From NCBI GenBank assembly GCA_011682595.1, contig JAACEH010000213.1:1-5062 (forward strand): 5,062 nucleotides of DNA. The letters are read 5' to 3'. A program made the translations under genes and the position numbers. Origin of the DNA: Anaerolineaceae bacterium (GTDB taxonomy: Bacteria > Planctomycetota > Phycisphaerae > FEN-1346 > JAACEH01). Within the stretch, counting starts at the first letter, position 1. Every line of letters starts with the position of its first letter. Below the pieces are notes generated by a model. It was given only the letters and a program-made list of their open reading frames with translations. It did no database searches and was not told where the DNA came from. This document shows positions 1 to 5,062 of this stretch, piece by piece.

Positions 1-137
1 GCGGCCTGGCCTTTGCCGCCAAGTACCGTACCGAGGACGCCGTCGTGGCCTTTGCCGAGGCCAGCCCCTGGCCGGACGCCGAGAGCCTGACCGAGCATGT
101 GTTCGGATCGTACGAGTCGCCCGGGTCGCCCGAGTAG
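1..137 (+). CDS. pdhA: Pyruvate dehydrogenase E1 component, alpha subunit (3' end only)
   Basis: The open frame entering from the left edge (first full codon at position 3) encodes 44 residues, ending in SPGSPE and a TAG at 135-137. The stretch [21 protein letters not shown] matches the usual C-terminus of thiamine-diphosphate E1-alpha subunits, where FAE-SP-PD is followed by an acidic helix and a VY/VF near the end. E1-alpha pairs with E1-beta to decarboxylate pyruvate and reductively acetylate the E2 lipoyl arm in the cytoplasm. The E1-beta gene 26 nt downstream strongly supports the call. The ThDP-binding motif lies outside the window, so a branched-chain 2-oxoacid or acetoin dehydrogenase alpha subunit cannot be excluded. 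Nothing in this tail looks damaged. Confidence 0.8.
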   Translation, partial: GLAFAAKYRTEDAVVAFAEASPWPDAESLTEHVFGSYESPGSPE

Positions 138-163
138 TCCACGGCGGCAGTGGAGCAGGATCG

Positions 164-894
164 ATGCCCGAGATGACCTATCGCGAAGCCCTCAACGCTG
201 CACTTCGGGAGGAGATGCTCCGCGATCCGCGCATCTTCATCGCCGGCGAGGACGTGGCCCAATACCAGGGGGCCTTCAAAGTGACCCAGGGGCTGCTCGA
301 GGAATTCGGCCCGCAACGGGTCGTCGACACGCCCATCTGCGAGGAGGTAATCGCGGGGCTGGGCATCGGGGCGGCCCTGGCCGATCTGCGGCCGTGCATC
401 GAAATGATGACCGTTAACTTCATCATGCTGGCCATGGACCAGATCGTCAACCATGCCTCGAAGTGGCGCTACATGTCCGGCGGCGAGTTCAACGTGCCGC
501 TGGTGGTCCGTGCCCCGGGCGGGACGTGACCATTGCCACGTACTCGCGGATGGTCCACGTGGCCCTGGAGGCCGCCGGGCAATTGGCCGGTGAGGGCATC
601 GACTGCGAGGTCATCGACCTGCGGAGCCTGAAGCCGATGGACAGTGAGCTGGTGCTGGCCAGCGTGGTCAGGACCGGCCGCCTGGTGACGGTTGAGGAAT
701 GCTGGCGGACCGGCGGCGTGATGGCCGAGCTGGTGGCCCAGGTTCAGGAGTTCGGGATGGACTACCTCGACGCCCCCATCCGACGGGTCAGCGGGGCCGA
801 CGTACCGATGCCCTACTCAAAGCCGCTGGAGGCGGCGGCCATACCGGACGCCGCCCGCGTCATGGCGGCGGTTCAGGAGGCGGTCGGCCGCTGA
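164..894 (+). pseudogene. pdhB: Pyruvate dehydrogenase E1 component, beta subunit, broken by an internal deletion and frame change
   Basis: Two pieces in different frames together resemble an E1-beta subunit with its middle missing. The first (164-529) begins [14 protein letters not shown] and contains [19 protein letters not shown] (E60 aligns with the conserved ThDP-activating Glu) and [17 protein letters not shown]. It runs to VVRAPGG and then stops at TGA 527-529. The second, in the frame ending at TGA 892-894, resumes at [13 protein letters not shown] and covers the transketolase C-terminal domain to the normal end (IDLRSLKPMD, VTVEECWRTGG). About 80 family residues are absent at the junction (about 515-523), including the segment with the catalytic His. 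The joined pieces give about 243 residues against the usual 325 or so. GGAG at 152-155, 8 nt before the ATG, supports the start. As read, no full E1-beta can be made. Whether this is real decay or a collapsed assembly cannot be decided here. Confidence 0.92.
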
Positions 895-933
895 GGCAAC
901 GGCGCCCGAAGGCGAAAAAGGAAGCTTCGAATC

Positions 934-1443
934 ATGGCGACACAGATGGTCATGCCCAAACTGTCGGACACCATGACCGAGGGGACGGTCGTCGCCTGGC
1001 TGAAGTCCGAGGGCGAAAGAATCGAGGCCGGCGAGGTCCTGGCCGAGGTCCAGAGCGACAAGGCGACCATCGAGTTGGAGGCCTACACCTCGGGAGTTGT
1101 CCGCAAGATAGTTGTGGCCGCCGACCAGACGGTCCCGGTGGGCGAACTGATTGCCATCATCGCCGAAGAGGACGAGGACATCTCGGCAGTCGCCGAAGGC
1201 CCGGGGCAGCCGGCCCCGGCGGCTGTCTGTGAGGAAGTCGGAAAGCCGGCCGCCGATGAGAAGCCGCCCAAGGCCGCCCCGCATGTGCCGCACATGTCGC
1301 GCGGCGCGGCCCGGCGGGAGCCCTGCGGCCAAGCCGGTCCGGTCCGCGTCAAGTTCGGCGGGCGGGGTTTCCAGACGGGGCTGAGCAGGAAATCCGCTGA
1401 GCAGGCAATCGCCGCTGTTGCGGGAGAGAAGAAGAACAGGTAG
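934..1443 (+). CDS. Lipoyl-domain protein, truncated dihydrolipoamide acetyltransferase (E2)-like
   Basis: This 169-residue protein opens with a complete lipoyl domain (about residues 2-80): [17 protein letters not shown], then [13 protein letters not shown] with K43 as the expected lipoylation site, then the turn SGVVRKIVV and [10 protein letters not shown]. An acidic and Ala/Pro-rich linker follows (about 80-125). The remainder (about 126-169, ending in [12 protein letters not shown]) resembles no domain I recognise. A normal PDH E2 has 400 residues or more, with a peripheral-subunit-binding domain and a CoA acetyltransferase domain ending in an HxxxDG active site; neither is present here or in the other two frames up to nuoA. 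AAGGA at 918-922 supports the ATG. It may be a truncated E2, a freestanding lipoyl carrier, or an E2 gene with an unseen deletion. Its position after E1-alpha and E1-beta marks it as part of the PDH locus. Confidence 0.85.
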   Translation: MATQMVMPKLSDTMTEGTVVAWLKSEGERIEAGEVLAEVQSDKATIELEAYTSGVVRKIVVAADQTVPVGELIAIIAEEDEDISAVAEGPGQPAPAAVCEEVGKPAADEKPPKAAPHVPHMSRGAARREPCGQAGPVRVKFGGRGFQTGLSRKSAEQAIAAVAGEKKNR

Positions 1444-1484
1444 AGTTTGCGGTAGCACAACTCCAAAGAGGACCTGCAGGCCAA

Positions 1485-1892
1485 ATGATCAACGACGTCG
1501 AGATGTCCGCCTATTTTCCGATCTTCGTCCTGACGACCATCGTTGTCGCCATGGCCTTTTCGATCATCCTCCTGTCGCACCTGCTGGGTCCCAGGAAGCC
1601 CGACCGCGTCAAGAGCCAGCCATACGAGTCCGGCATGCCCTCACTGGGCGGCGGCCGCCTGAAGCTGTCGATCGAGTATTACCTGATGGCCATCATCTTC
1701 CTGGCCTTCGACGTCGAGGTGACGTTTCTGTATCCCTGGGCACTGGTTTTCGGCAAGAGCCTTGGCCTGGGATTTTTCATTCTCCTGGAGATGTTCTTCT
1801 TCTTCCTGATTCTGCTGGCCGGCTACTTCTACGGCTGGCGCGAAGGGGCGTACGAATGGGGCTCGAGTCGCCGGGCCAACCGGGAATCCTGA
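1485..1892 (+). CDS. nuoA: NADH-quinone oxidoreductase subunit A
   Basis: NuoA is a small membrane-arm subunit of proton-pumping complex I, near the quinone-site junction. The 135-residue product has the family layout: a first membrane helix (about 10-34), a cytoplasmic loop with QPYESGMPS (45-53), a second helix beginning at [22 protein letters not shown] (about 65-86), and a very hydrophobic third helix (about 94-117). D76 and E78 in FDVE are the conserved acidic pair of the family. The loop has Ser where many homologues have Cys (PYECG), a common variant. AGAGGA at 1467-1472, 12 nt upstream, supports the first ATG; an internal ATG at 1503 lacks a visible ribosome site. It follows the lipoyl protein by 41 nt and its last 37 nt overlap nuoB. 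Confidence 0.97.
   Translation: MINDVEMSAYFPIFVLTTIVVAMAFSIILLSHLLGPRKPDRVKSQPYESGMPSLGGGRLKLSIEYYLMAIIFLAFDVEVTFLYPWALVFGKSLGLGFFILLEMFFFFLILLAGYFYGWREGAYEWGSSRRANRES
1843..1848 (+). promoter_or_regulatory. Ribosome binding site setting the nuoB start
   Basis: AAGGGG lies 7 nt before the ATG at 1856, inside the 3' end of nuoA. The nuoB frame is open far upstream (ATG codons back to 1418), so this site is the main argument for starting at 1856. That start gives a NuoB of normal length. Confidence 0.7.
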
Positions 1893-2335
1893 CCACCCGG
1901 GCTCAGGAGTTCGTCAACTGGGCCCGCAAGAACAGCCTCTGGCCGATGGCTTTCGGCACGGCCTGCTGCGCCATCGAGCTGATGAGCACCATGGTCGCCC
2001 GCTACGACCTGGCCCGTTTCGGCAGCGAGGTGGTCCGCTTCAGCCCCCGGCAGAGCGACCTGTTGATGGTCAGCGGCCGCATCGCCGCCAAGATGATGCC
2101 CGTGCTGCAGACGATTTACCGCCAGATGCCCGAGCCGAAGTGGGTCGTCGCCGTGGGAGCCTGTGCAGCCTCGGGCGGCGAGTTCAATACCTACGCGGTC
2201 ATCCAGGGCGTCGACCAGTTTCTGCCGGTCGACGTTTACGTTCCGGGCTGTCCGCCGCGGCCCGAGGCGCTGATCGAGGCGGTCATGCGGGTGCAGGAAC
2301 TGGTGGCCAAGGAGAAACTGTCGGACTACCGCTAG
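1856..2335 (+). CDS. nuoB: NADH-quinone oxidoreductase subunit B (N2 iron-sulfur subunit)
   Basis: NuoB binds the terminal [4Fe-4S] cluster N2, which passes electrons to quinone at the interface with NuoD. The 159-residue product carries the full signature: [11 protein letters not shown] with the adjacent Cys pair C37-C38, then [36 protein letters not shown] with C103, and [19 protein letters not shown] with C132. These four Cys are the N2 ligands. The usual YHYS-type stretch after GGG is replaced by [14 protein letters not shown], a variant seen in non-proteobacterial lineages. I place the start at 1856 because of the ribosome site at 1843-1848 and the normal length; the longer open frame upstream is only the shadow of nuoA. 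The 37-nt overlap with nuoA suggests translational coupling. Confidence 0.97.
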   Translation: MGLESPGQPGILTTRAQEFVNWARKNSLWPMAFGTACCAIELMSTMVARYDLARFGSEVVRFSPRQSDLLMVSGRIAAKMMPVLQTIYRQMPEPKWVVAVGACAASGGEFNTYAVIQGVDQFLPVDVYVPGCPPRPEALIEAVMRVQELVAKEKLSDYR

Positions 2336-2371
2336 ACCAAATGAGCCAGCCGTCGGATTGTGAGCCTGACT

Positions 2372-2377
2372 AGGGAG
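2372..2377 (+). promoter_or_regulatory. Probable ribosome binding site favouring the ATG start of nuoC
   Basis: AGGGAG lies 12 nt before the ATG at 2390. A GTG at 2360 in the same frame has no purine-rich site upstream, so the ATG is preferred. The spacing is a little long, so this is moderate support only. Confidence 0.5.
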
Positions 2378-2389
2378 CGCCAACAACTG

Positions 2390-3004
2390 ATGAACGCTGA
2401 ACGAGCCAGGGAAATTGAGGACCAGATCGGCCGGCAGTTCGCGGATTCACTGCGCGGCACGACCTTTTTTCGGGGCGAGCTGACCCTGATCGTTGACCGC
2501 GGGAAGGTGCTCGACCTGCTGGGCCACCTGCGCGACACATCGGGGCTGGACTTCAATTTTCCCGTGGACATGGCCGGGGTCGATTACCTGGAGTCGCCGG
2601 CCAAGGATTTCCCCGAGCGTTTCGCGGTCGTCTATCACCTGCTGAGCCACAAGAGCGAGGAGCGAATCCGCGTCAAGGCGCCGCTGGCCGAGCACGACGC
2701 GGTCTGCCCGTCGGCCGTGGGGCTGTGGCCTCTGGCCAACTGGGCGGAGCGGGAAATCTTCGACATGTTCGGCATCCGCTTCACGGGCCACCCGGACTTG
2801 CGGCGAATTCTGATGTGGGAAGAGTTTGAGGACTACCCGTTGAGGAAAGACTATCCGCTGCAGGGCCGCGGCGAGCGCGACGCCTACCCGGTGGTCGAGG
2901 ACGATTTCCCCGCAGCGGCCCGCAGCCGGCGGAAACCGTCGGCCGGGGATCAAGAATTCGAGGACACGGTGCGACAGAAGCGCCGGGCAATGAAACAGGT
3001 CTGA
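2390..3004 (+). CDS. nuoC: NADH-quinone oxidoreductase subunit C
   Basis: NuoC (30-kDa subunit family) is a hydrophilic connecting-arm subunit that packs against NuoD and NuoB. From the chosen ATG the product has 204 residues. The N-terminal half has the mixed alpha/beta fold pattern around DFNFPVDMAGVDYLE (54-68) and RFAVVYHLLSH (77-87). The family signature follows at about 120-142: EREIFDMFGIRFTGHPDLRRILM, and then YPLRKDYPLQG (149-159). The tail from about 164 is charged and not conserved, as is usual. A GTG start at 2360 would add 10 residues (MSLTRERQQL) but lacks a ribosome site. nuoC and nuoD are separate genes here, unlike the fused nuoCD of Escherichia coli. The gap after nuoB is 54 nt and shows no feature of its own; the stop abuts the nuoD ATG. 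Confidence 0.95.
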   Translation: MNAERAREIEDQIGRQFADSLRGTTFFRGELTLIVDRGKVLDLLGHLRDTSGLDFNFPVDMAGVDYLESPAKDFPERFAVVYHLLSHKSEERIRVKAPLAEHDAVCPSAVGLWPLANWAEREIFDMFGIRFTGHPDLRRILMWEEFEDYPLRKDYPLQGRGERDAYPVVEDDFPAAARSRRKPSAGDQEFEDTVRQKRRAMKQV

Positions 3005-4253
3005 ATGAGCCGGACGACAGAGACAACTTCAGCCCTAAGGGCGGTTAGCGAACGAGGTCCGACCGGGGCGGTCGGCGGCCAGCGGATGGTCCTGAACTTC
3101 GGTCCGCAGCACCCGGCCACGCACGGCACCTTCCGGCTGCTGCTGGAACTGGAGGGCGAGCGGGTCGCGAGGTGCACGCCCTACATCGGCTACCTGCACT
3201 CGGGCTTCGAGAAACTCGGCGAGCACCGCACCTACAACCAGTACGTCACCGTGGCCGACCGCATGAACTACCTGTCGCCGTTCGCCAACGGCCTGGCCTA
3301 CCACATGGCGGTCGAGAAACTTTACGGGATCGAGTGCACCGAGTACACGCAACTGGTGCGGCTGATACTGGCCGAGGTGGCCCGGCTGGAGGACCACAGC
3401 TTTTTTCTGGGCACGCCCGCCCTGGACCTGGGCAGCGTGACGCCGTTTCTGTGGAGCTTTGTCGGCCGCGAGGAATGTTACGACCTCTTCGAGTTCGTCA
3501 CCGGGGCTCGCTACATGACCAGCTACACCCGCACGGGCGGGCTGATGTGGGACGTGCCGCCGGACTTCAAGGAGCGGGTCGGCTATGTGGCCGACCGCAC
3601 GCCGGGCCAGTTGAAGGAGATCGAGAATGTCCTCTGTGGCAACCCGATCTGGCAATCGCGGACCAAGGGCATCGGCCGGATCACCGCCGAAGAGGTCGTC
3701 GGCTACGGCATCACCGGACCCAACGCCCGGGCCAGCGGCGTGTGCCGCGACCTGCGGCGCGACCAGCCGTACCTCGGCTACCAGGGGTTTGATTTCGACA
3801 TTCCGACCTGCGCCGAGGGCGATTGTTTCGCCCGCTACATGGTCCGCGTCGAGGAAATGCGCCAGAGTGTTCGCATTCTGCAGCAGGCCGTCAGGCTCCT
3901 GCCGCAGAAGAAGGTCCAGGTCAACGTCGACCCGGTCTACAAGGTGACCCTGCCGCCCAAGGCGGAAGTCTATACGAAGATGGAACAGATGATCCATCAC
4001 TTAGCTTATCATGCCCAACTCGGCCGGCGCGCCGCCGGTCGGGGAGGCTTACGCCGCCAACGAGACGGCCATGGGCGAACTGGGGTTTTACCTGATCAGT
4101 GACGGAACGAAGTTTCCGTATCGCGTTCGCGTGCGGCCGCCGTCGTTCTTCCACTACGCCCTTTTCTCAAAGCTTGTGGAAGGAAGACTGCTGTCGGACG
4201 TGGTTAGCGTGCTGTCGAGTCTGAACATCATCGCCGCCGAGCTGGACCGGTAG
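3005..4253 (+). CDS. nuoD: NADH-quinone oxidoreductase subunit D, reading frame broken by an apparent 2-nt deletion
   Basis: NuoD (49-kDa subunit) forms the quinone-binding pocket with NuoB. The first frame gives 332 clean residues: GPQHPATHG (33-41), LHSGFEKLGEHRTYNQ, DRMNYLSPFANG, LGTPALDLGSVTPFL and MTSYTRTGGLMWDVP. H40 and Y89 match the quinone-site His38 and Tyr87 of the Thermus subunit. After MEQMIHH at 3998-4000 the frame turns to unrelated sequence and stops at 4100-4102. The correct C-terminus (LIMPNSAGAPPVGEAY, then GELGFYLISDGTKFPYRVR, ending NIIAAELDR) continues in another frame to TAG 4251-4253. Adding CA between 4002 and 4003 changes TTAG to TTCAAG, restores the conserved HHFKL and gives a normal 416-residue protein. 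The ATG at 4011 has no ribosome site, so a separate gene is unlikely. A sequencing or assembly error is my favoured explanation. Confidence 0.95.
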
Positions 4254-4263
4254 AATAGGCAGG

Positions 4264-4281
4264 GGCACGGCCTGCCGTGCC
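4264..4281 (+). repeat. Short perfect hairpin just after nuoD
   Basis: GGCACGGC (4264-4271) and GCCGTGCC (4274-4281) form an 8-bp perfect GC-rich stem over a 2-nt centre, starting 10 nt after the nuoD stop. A second small stem, CCAGC/GCTGG (4280-4284 with 4289-4293), overlaps its end. No T-run follows, so it is not a typical intrinsic terminator. It may stabilise the 3' end of the upstream mRNA or belong to the same repeat cluster as the larger element beside it. Confidence 0.6.
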
Positions 4282-4292
4282 AGCGAGGGCTG

Positions 4293-4305
4293 GTTGACGT
4301 TCAAC
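4293..4305 (+). repeat. Small inverted repeat between two larger hairpins
   Basis: GTTGA (4293-4297) and TCAAC (4301-4305) are inverted around CGT. Alone this could be chance, but it sits exactly between the 4264-4281 hairpin and the 4305-4385 composite repeat, so nearly the whole region consists of consecutive stems. Confidence 0.35.
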
Positions 4306-4385
4306 GGCGGGTGGCATGCGTCGCTTGCGACGCATGTTCCGCGATGCTACGACATGGGCTGGCAAGCAGCCCATGCCACCCGTCG
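4305..4385 (+). repeat. 81-nt composite palindromic element (REP-like or MITE-like) between nuoD and nuoE
   Basis: The outer arms CGGGTGGCATG (4308-4318) and CATGCCACCCG (4372-4382) are an 11-bp perfect inverted repeat. As RNA the stem extends to 4305 and 4385 through one G-U pair. Two perfect hairpins sit inside: CATGCGTCGC/GCGACGCATG (4315-4324 with 4327-4336) and CATGGGCTG/CAGCCCATG (4353-4361 with 4367-4375). They share CATG with the outer arms, so the folds compete: either two side-by-side hairpins or one closed branched structure. A tRNA is unlikely, as there is no T-loop GTTCRA motif or other tRNA landmark. The likely identity is a dispersed intergenic repeat inserted into the operon; its copy number cannot be seen from one window. 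An operon-specific RNA structure is the alternative. Confidence 0.82.
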
Positions 4386-4416
4386 CGGTAGGGACGGTAG
4401 AGAAAGAGTTGAGTTC

Positions 4417-4890
4417 ATGGAACTGAGCGACGAGACCAGAAAGGAAATCGATCTGCTGATCGTCACCTGCGAAACACGGCGGGAGGCGATGCTGCAGGCT
4501 CTGGAAATCATCCAGAGGCAGCACGGTCACGTTGGCCCGGATGCGGCCGAGTACATGGCCACGCGTCTGCAGGTCAGCCGGGCCGAGGTGGAGGGCGTGT
4601 TGTCGTTCTACCAGACGTACCATCGGCGTCCGGTCGGGGAGTTGGTGTTTAAGGTCTGTCGCACTCTGCCCTGCGCCCTGGTGGGGGCGAGTAGTATCGC
4701 GGCCCATCTCTCTTTGAGGCTGGGCATTGACGTCGGCCAGACCAGCGGGGACGGCCGCTATACCCTGCTGGAAGTGGAGTGCCTGGGCCTGTGCGACGAG
4801 GCGCCGGCCATGATGGTCAATGACGAAGTCTACGGCAATCTGACGCCCGAGCGGATCGACGAGGTCCTGGCGTCACTGGACAGGGAGTAG
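4417..4890 (+). CDS. nuoE: NADH-quinone oxidoreductase subunit E ([2Fe-2S] subunit)
   Basis: NuoE (24-kDa subunit) carries the [2Fe-2S] cluster N1a beside the FMN-bearing NuoF in the NADH-oxidising arm. The 157-residue product has an N-terminal helical part (EALEIIQRQHGHVGPDAAEY-like pattern, about 25-46, and VEGVLSFYQTYH, 58-69) and a thioredoxin-like ferredoxin domain. The four ligands are visible as C81-x4-C86 in VCRTLPCAL and C122-x3-C126 in LLEVECLGLCDEAPAMMVND. NLTPERIDEVL closes the domain. The frame is open back to an ATG at 4294, but the extra 41 residues are just translated palindrome. AAAGAG at 4403-4408, 8 nt before the ATG at 4417, gives modest support for the start. The 163-nt gap after nuoD is the only sizeable break in the operon. 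Confidence 0.96.
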   Translation: MELSDETRKEIDLLIVTCETRREAMLQALEIIQRQHGHVGPDAAEYMATRLQVSRAEVEGVLSFYQTYHRRPVGELVFKVCRTLPCALVGASSIAAHLSLRLGIDVGQTSGDGRYTLLEVECLGLCDEAPAMMVNDEVYGNLTPERIDEVLASLDRE

Positions 4891-4892
4891 CC

Positions 4893-5062
4893 ATGGAACT
4901 GGTCCTGCTGCCACCGGAAGCGACGGCCGAGCATCCCGAGATGCTCGACGGCTACCAGGCCCGAGGAGGTTACGCCGCCTGGCGGCTTGTGCTTGGGGAC
5001 CGCGATCCCGGGCGTGTCATGGACGAGGTGTCCCGAAGCGGCTTGCGCGGTCGCGGCGGGGC
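4893..5062 (+). CDS. nuoF: NADH-quinone oxidoreductase subunit F (5' part only)
   Basis: NuoF (51-kDa subunit) binds NADH, FMN and a [4Fe-4S] cluster and is where electrons enter complex I. The window holds the first 56 codons. The N-terminus is short and leads to YQARGGYAAWRLVLGD (21-36) and then DEVSRSGLRGRGG (44-56), which begins the family's glycine-rich FMN-binding motif GRGGAGF; the window ends at the codon for the next Ala. AGGGAG at 4882-4887, inside the end of nuoE, is 5 nt from the ATG, and the gene starts 2 nt after the nuoE stop, so the two are probably translationally coupled. The cluster-binding Cys residues and NADH site lie beyond the window. Nothing looks disrupted in this part. 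Confidence 0.95.
   Translation, partial: MELVLLPPEATAEHPEMLDGYQARGGYAAWRLVLGDRDPGRVMDEVSRSGLRGRGG

Noticed and set aside
463..516. The ATG at 463 as the start of a separate gene encoding the E1-beta C-terminal half
   Set aside because: The first 18 or so residues from it are a frame-shifted reading of E1-beta sequence. Homology begins only at about 517, and no ribosome site is seen.
2341..2373. A 10-codon leader ORF (MSQPSDCEPD) between nuoB and nuoC
   Set aside because: It has no ribosome site, no recognisable attenuator structure and no sign of conservation visible here.
3035..4000. A long open frame on the minus strand opposite nuoD, and similar long frames opposite other genes
   Set aside because: These are antisense shadows of well-supported Nuo and PDH genes in GC-rich DNA. 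Their low-complexity His/Arg/Gly-rich products match no family.
3995..4015. Programmed +1 ribosomal frameshifting in nuoD
   Set aside because: A +1 slip would join HHL to LIMPNS and lose the conserved FK. The zero-frame codons CAC TTA GCT form no known slippery site and no nearby stop assists. A 2-nt loss restores the family sequence exactly.
4011..4253. A separate small gene starting at the ATG at 4011
   Set aside because: Its product is the NuoD C-terminus, and no ribosome site precedes the ATG.
4264..4281. An intrinsic terminator after nuoD
   Set aside because: The stem is good, but no T-run follows, and the operon continues with nuoE and nuoF on the same strand.
4305..4385. A tRNA gene, suggested by the cloverleaf-like fold and 81-nt size
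   Set aside because: There is no T-loop GTTCRA motif, D-loop pattern, anticodon arm of proper geometry or CCA end, and the stem lengths (10, 9 and 11-14 bp) do not fit a tRNA.
4294..4416. An in-frame ATG at 4294 that would extend NuoE by 41 residues through the palindromic element
   Set aside because: The extra residues are only translated repeat, no ribosome site precedes 4294, and the product from 4417 already has normal NuoE length and domain limits.

Overview
This is a GC-rich bacterial window with all genes on the + strand. It joins the end of a pyruvate dehydrogenase (PDH) complex locus to the start of a respiratory complex I (nuo) operon. Read left to right it contains: the 3' end of an E1-alpha gene (1-137); an E1-beta gene (164-894) broken by an internal deletion and frame change; a short E2-like protein that keeps only its lipoyl domain (934-1443); then nuoA (1485-1892), nuoB (1856-2335), nuoC (2390-3004), nuoD (3005-4253, frame broken by an apparent 2-nt loss), nuoE (4417-4890) and the first 56 codons of nuoF (4893 to the window end).

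The genes are tightly packed. nuoA and nuoB overlap by 37 nt, nuoC and nuoD meet as TGAATG, and nuoE and nuoF are 2 nt apart. Only 41 nt separate the E2-like gene from nuoA, with no clear promoter or terminator, so one transcript through pdh and nuo is plausible. The only sizeable gap is the 163 nt between nuoD and nuoE. It is filled with nested palindromes, including an 81-nt composite inverted repeat that looks like a dispersed, REP-like or MITE-like genomic element rather than a gene.

Functionally, PDH turns pyruvate into acetyl-CoA and NADH, and complex I oxidises NADH with quinone while pumping protons. NuoE and NuoF belong to the NADH-oxidising arm, NuoB, NuoC and NuoD to the quinone-linked connecting arm, and NuoA to the membrane arm. 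The window ends inside nuoF, so the rest of the operon probably lies downstream.

The organism cannot be named from this sequence. The high GC, the style of the E1-beta and Nuo proteins, and the GGGTGGCATG...CATGCCACCC palindrome made me think of Planctomycetota or a related group, but that is an impression from memory. I see no undescribed system here. The main points of interest are the intergenic repeat, the damaged PDH genes and the nuoD frameshift. Two coding disruptions and one truncated protein within 5 kb raise the possibility of assembly or consensus errors.
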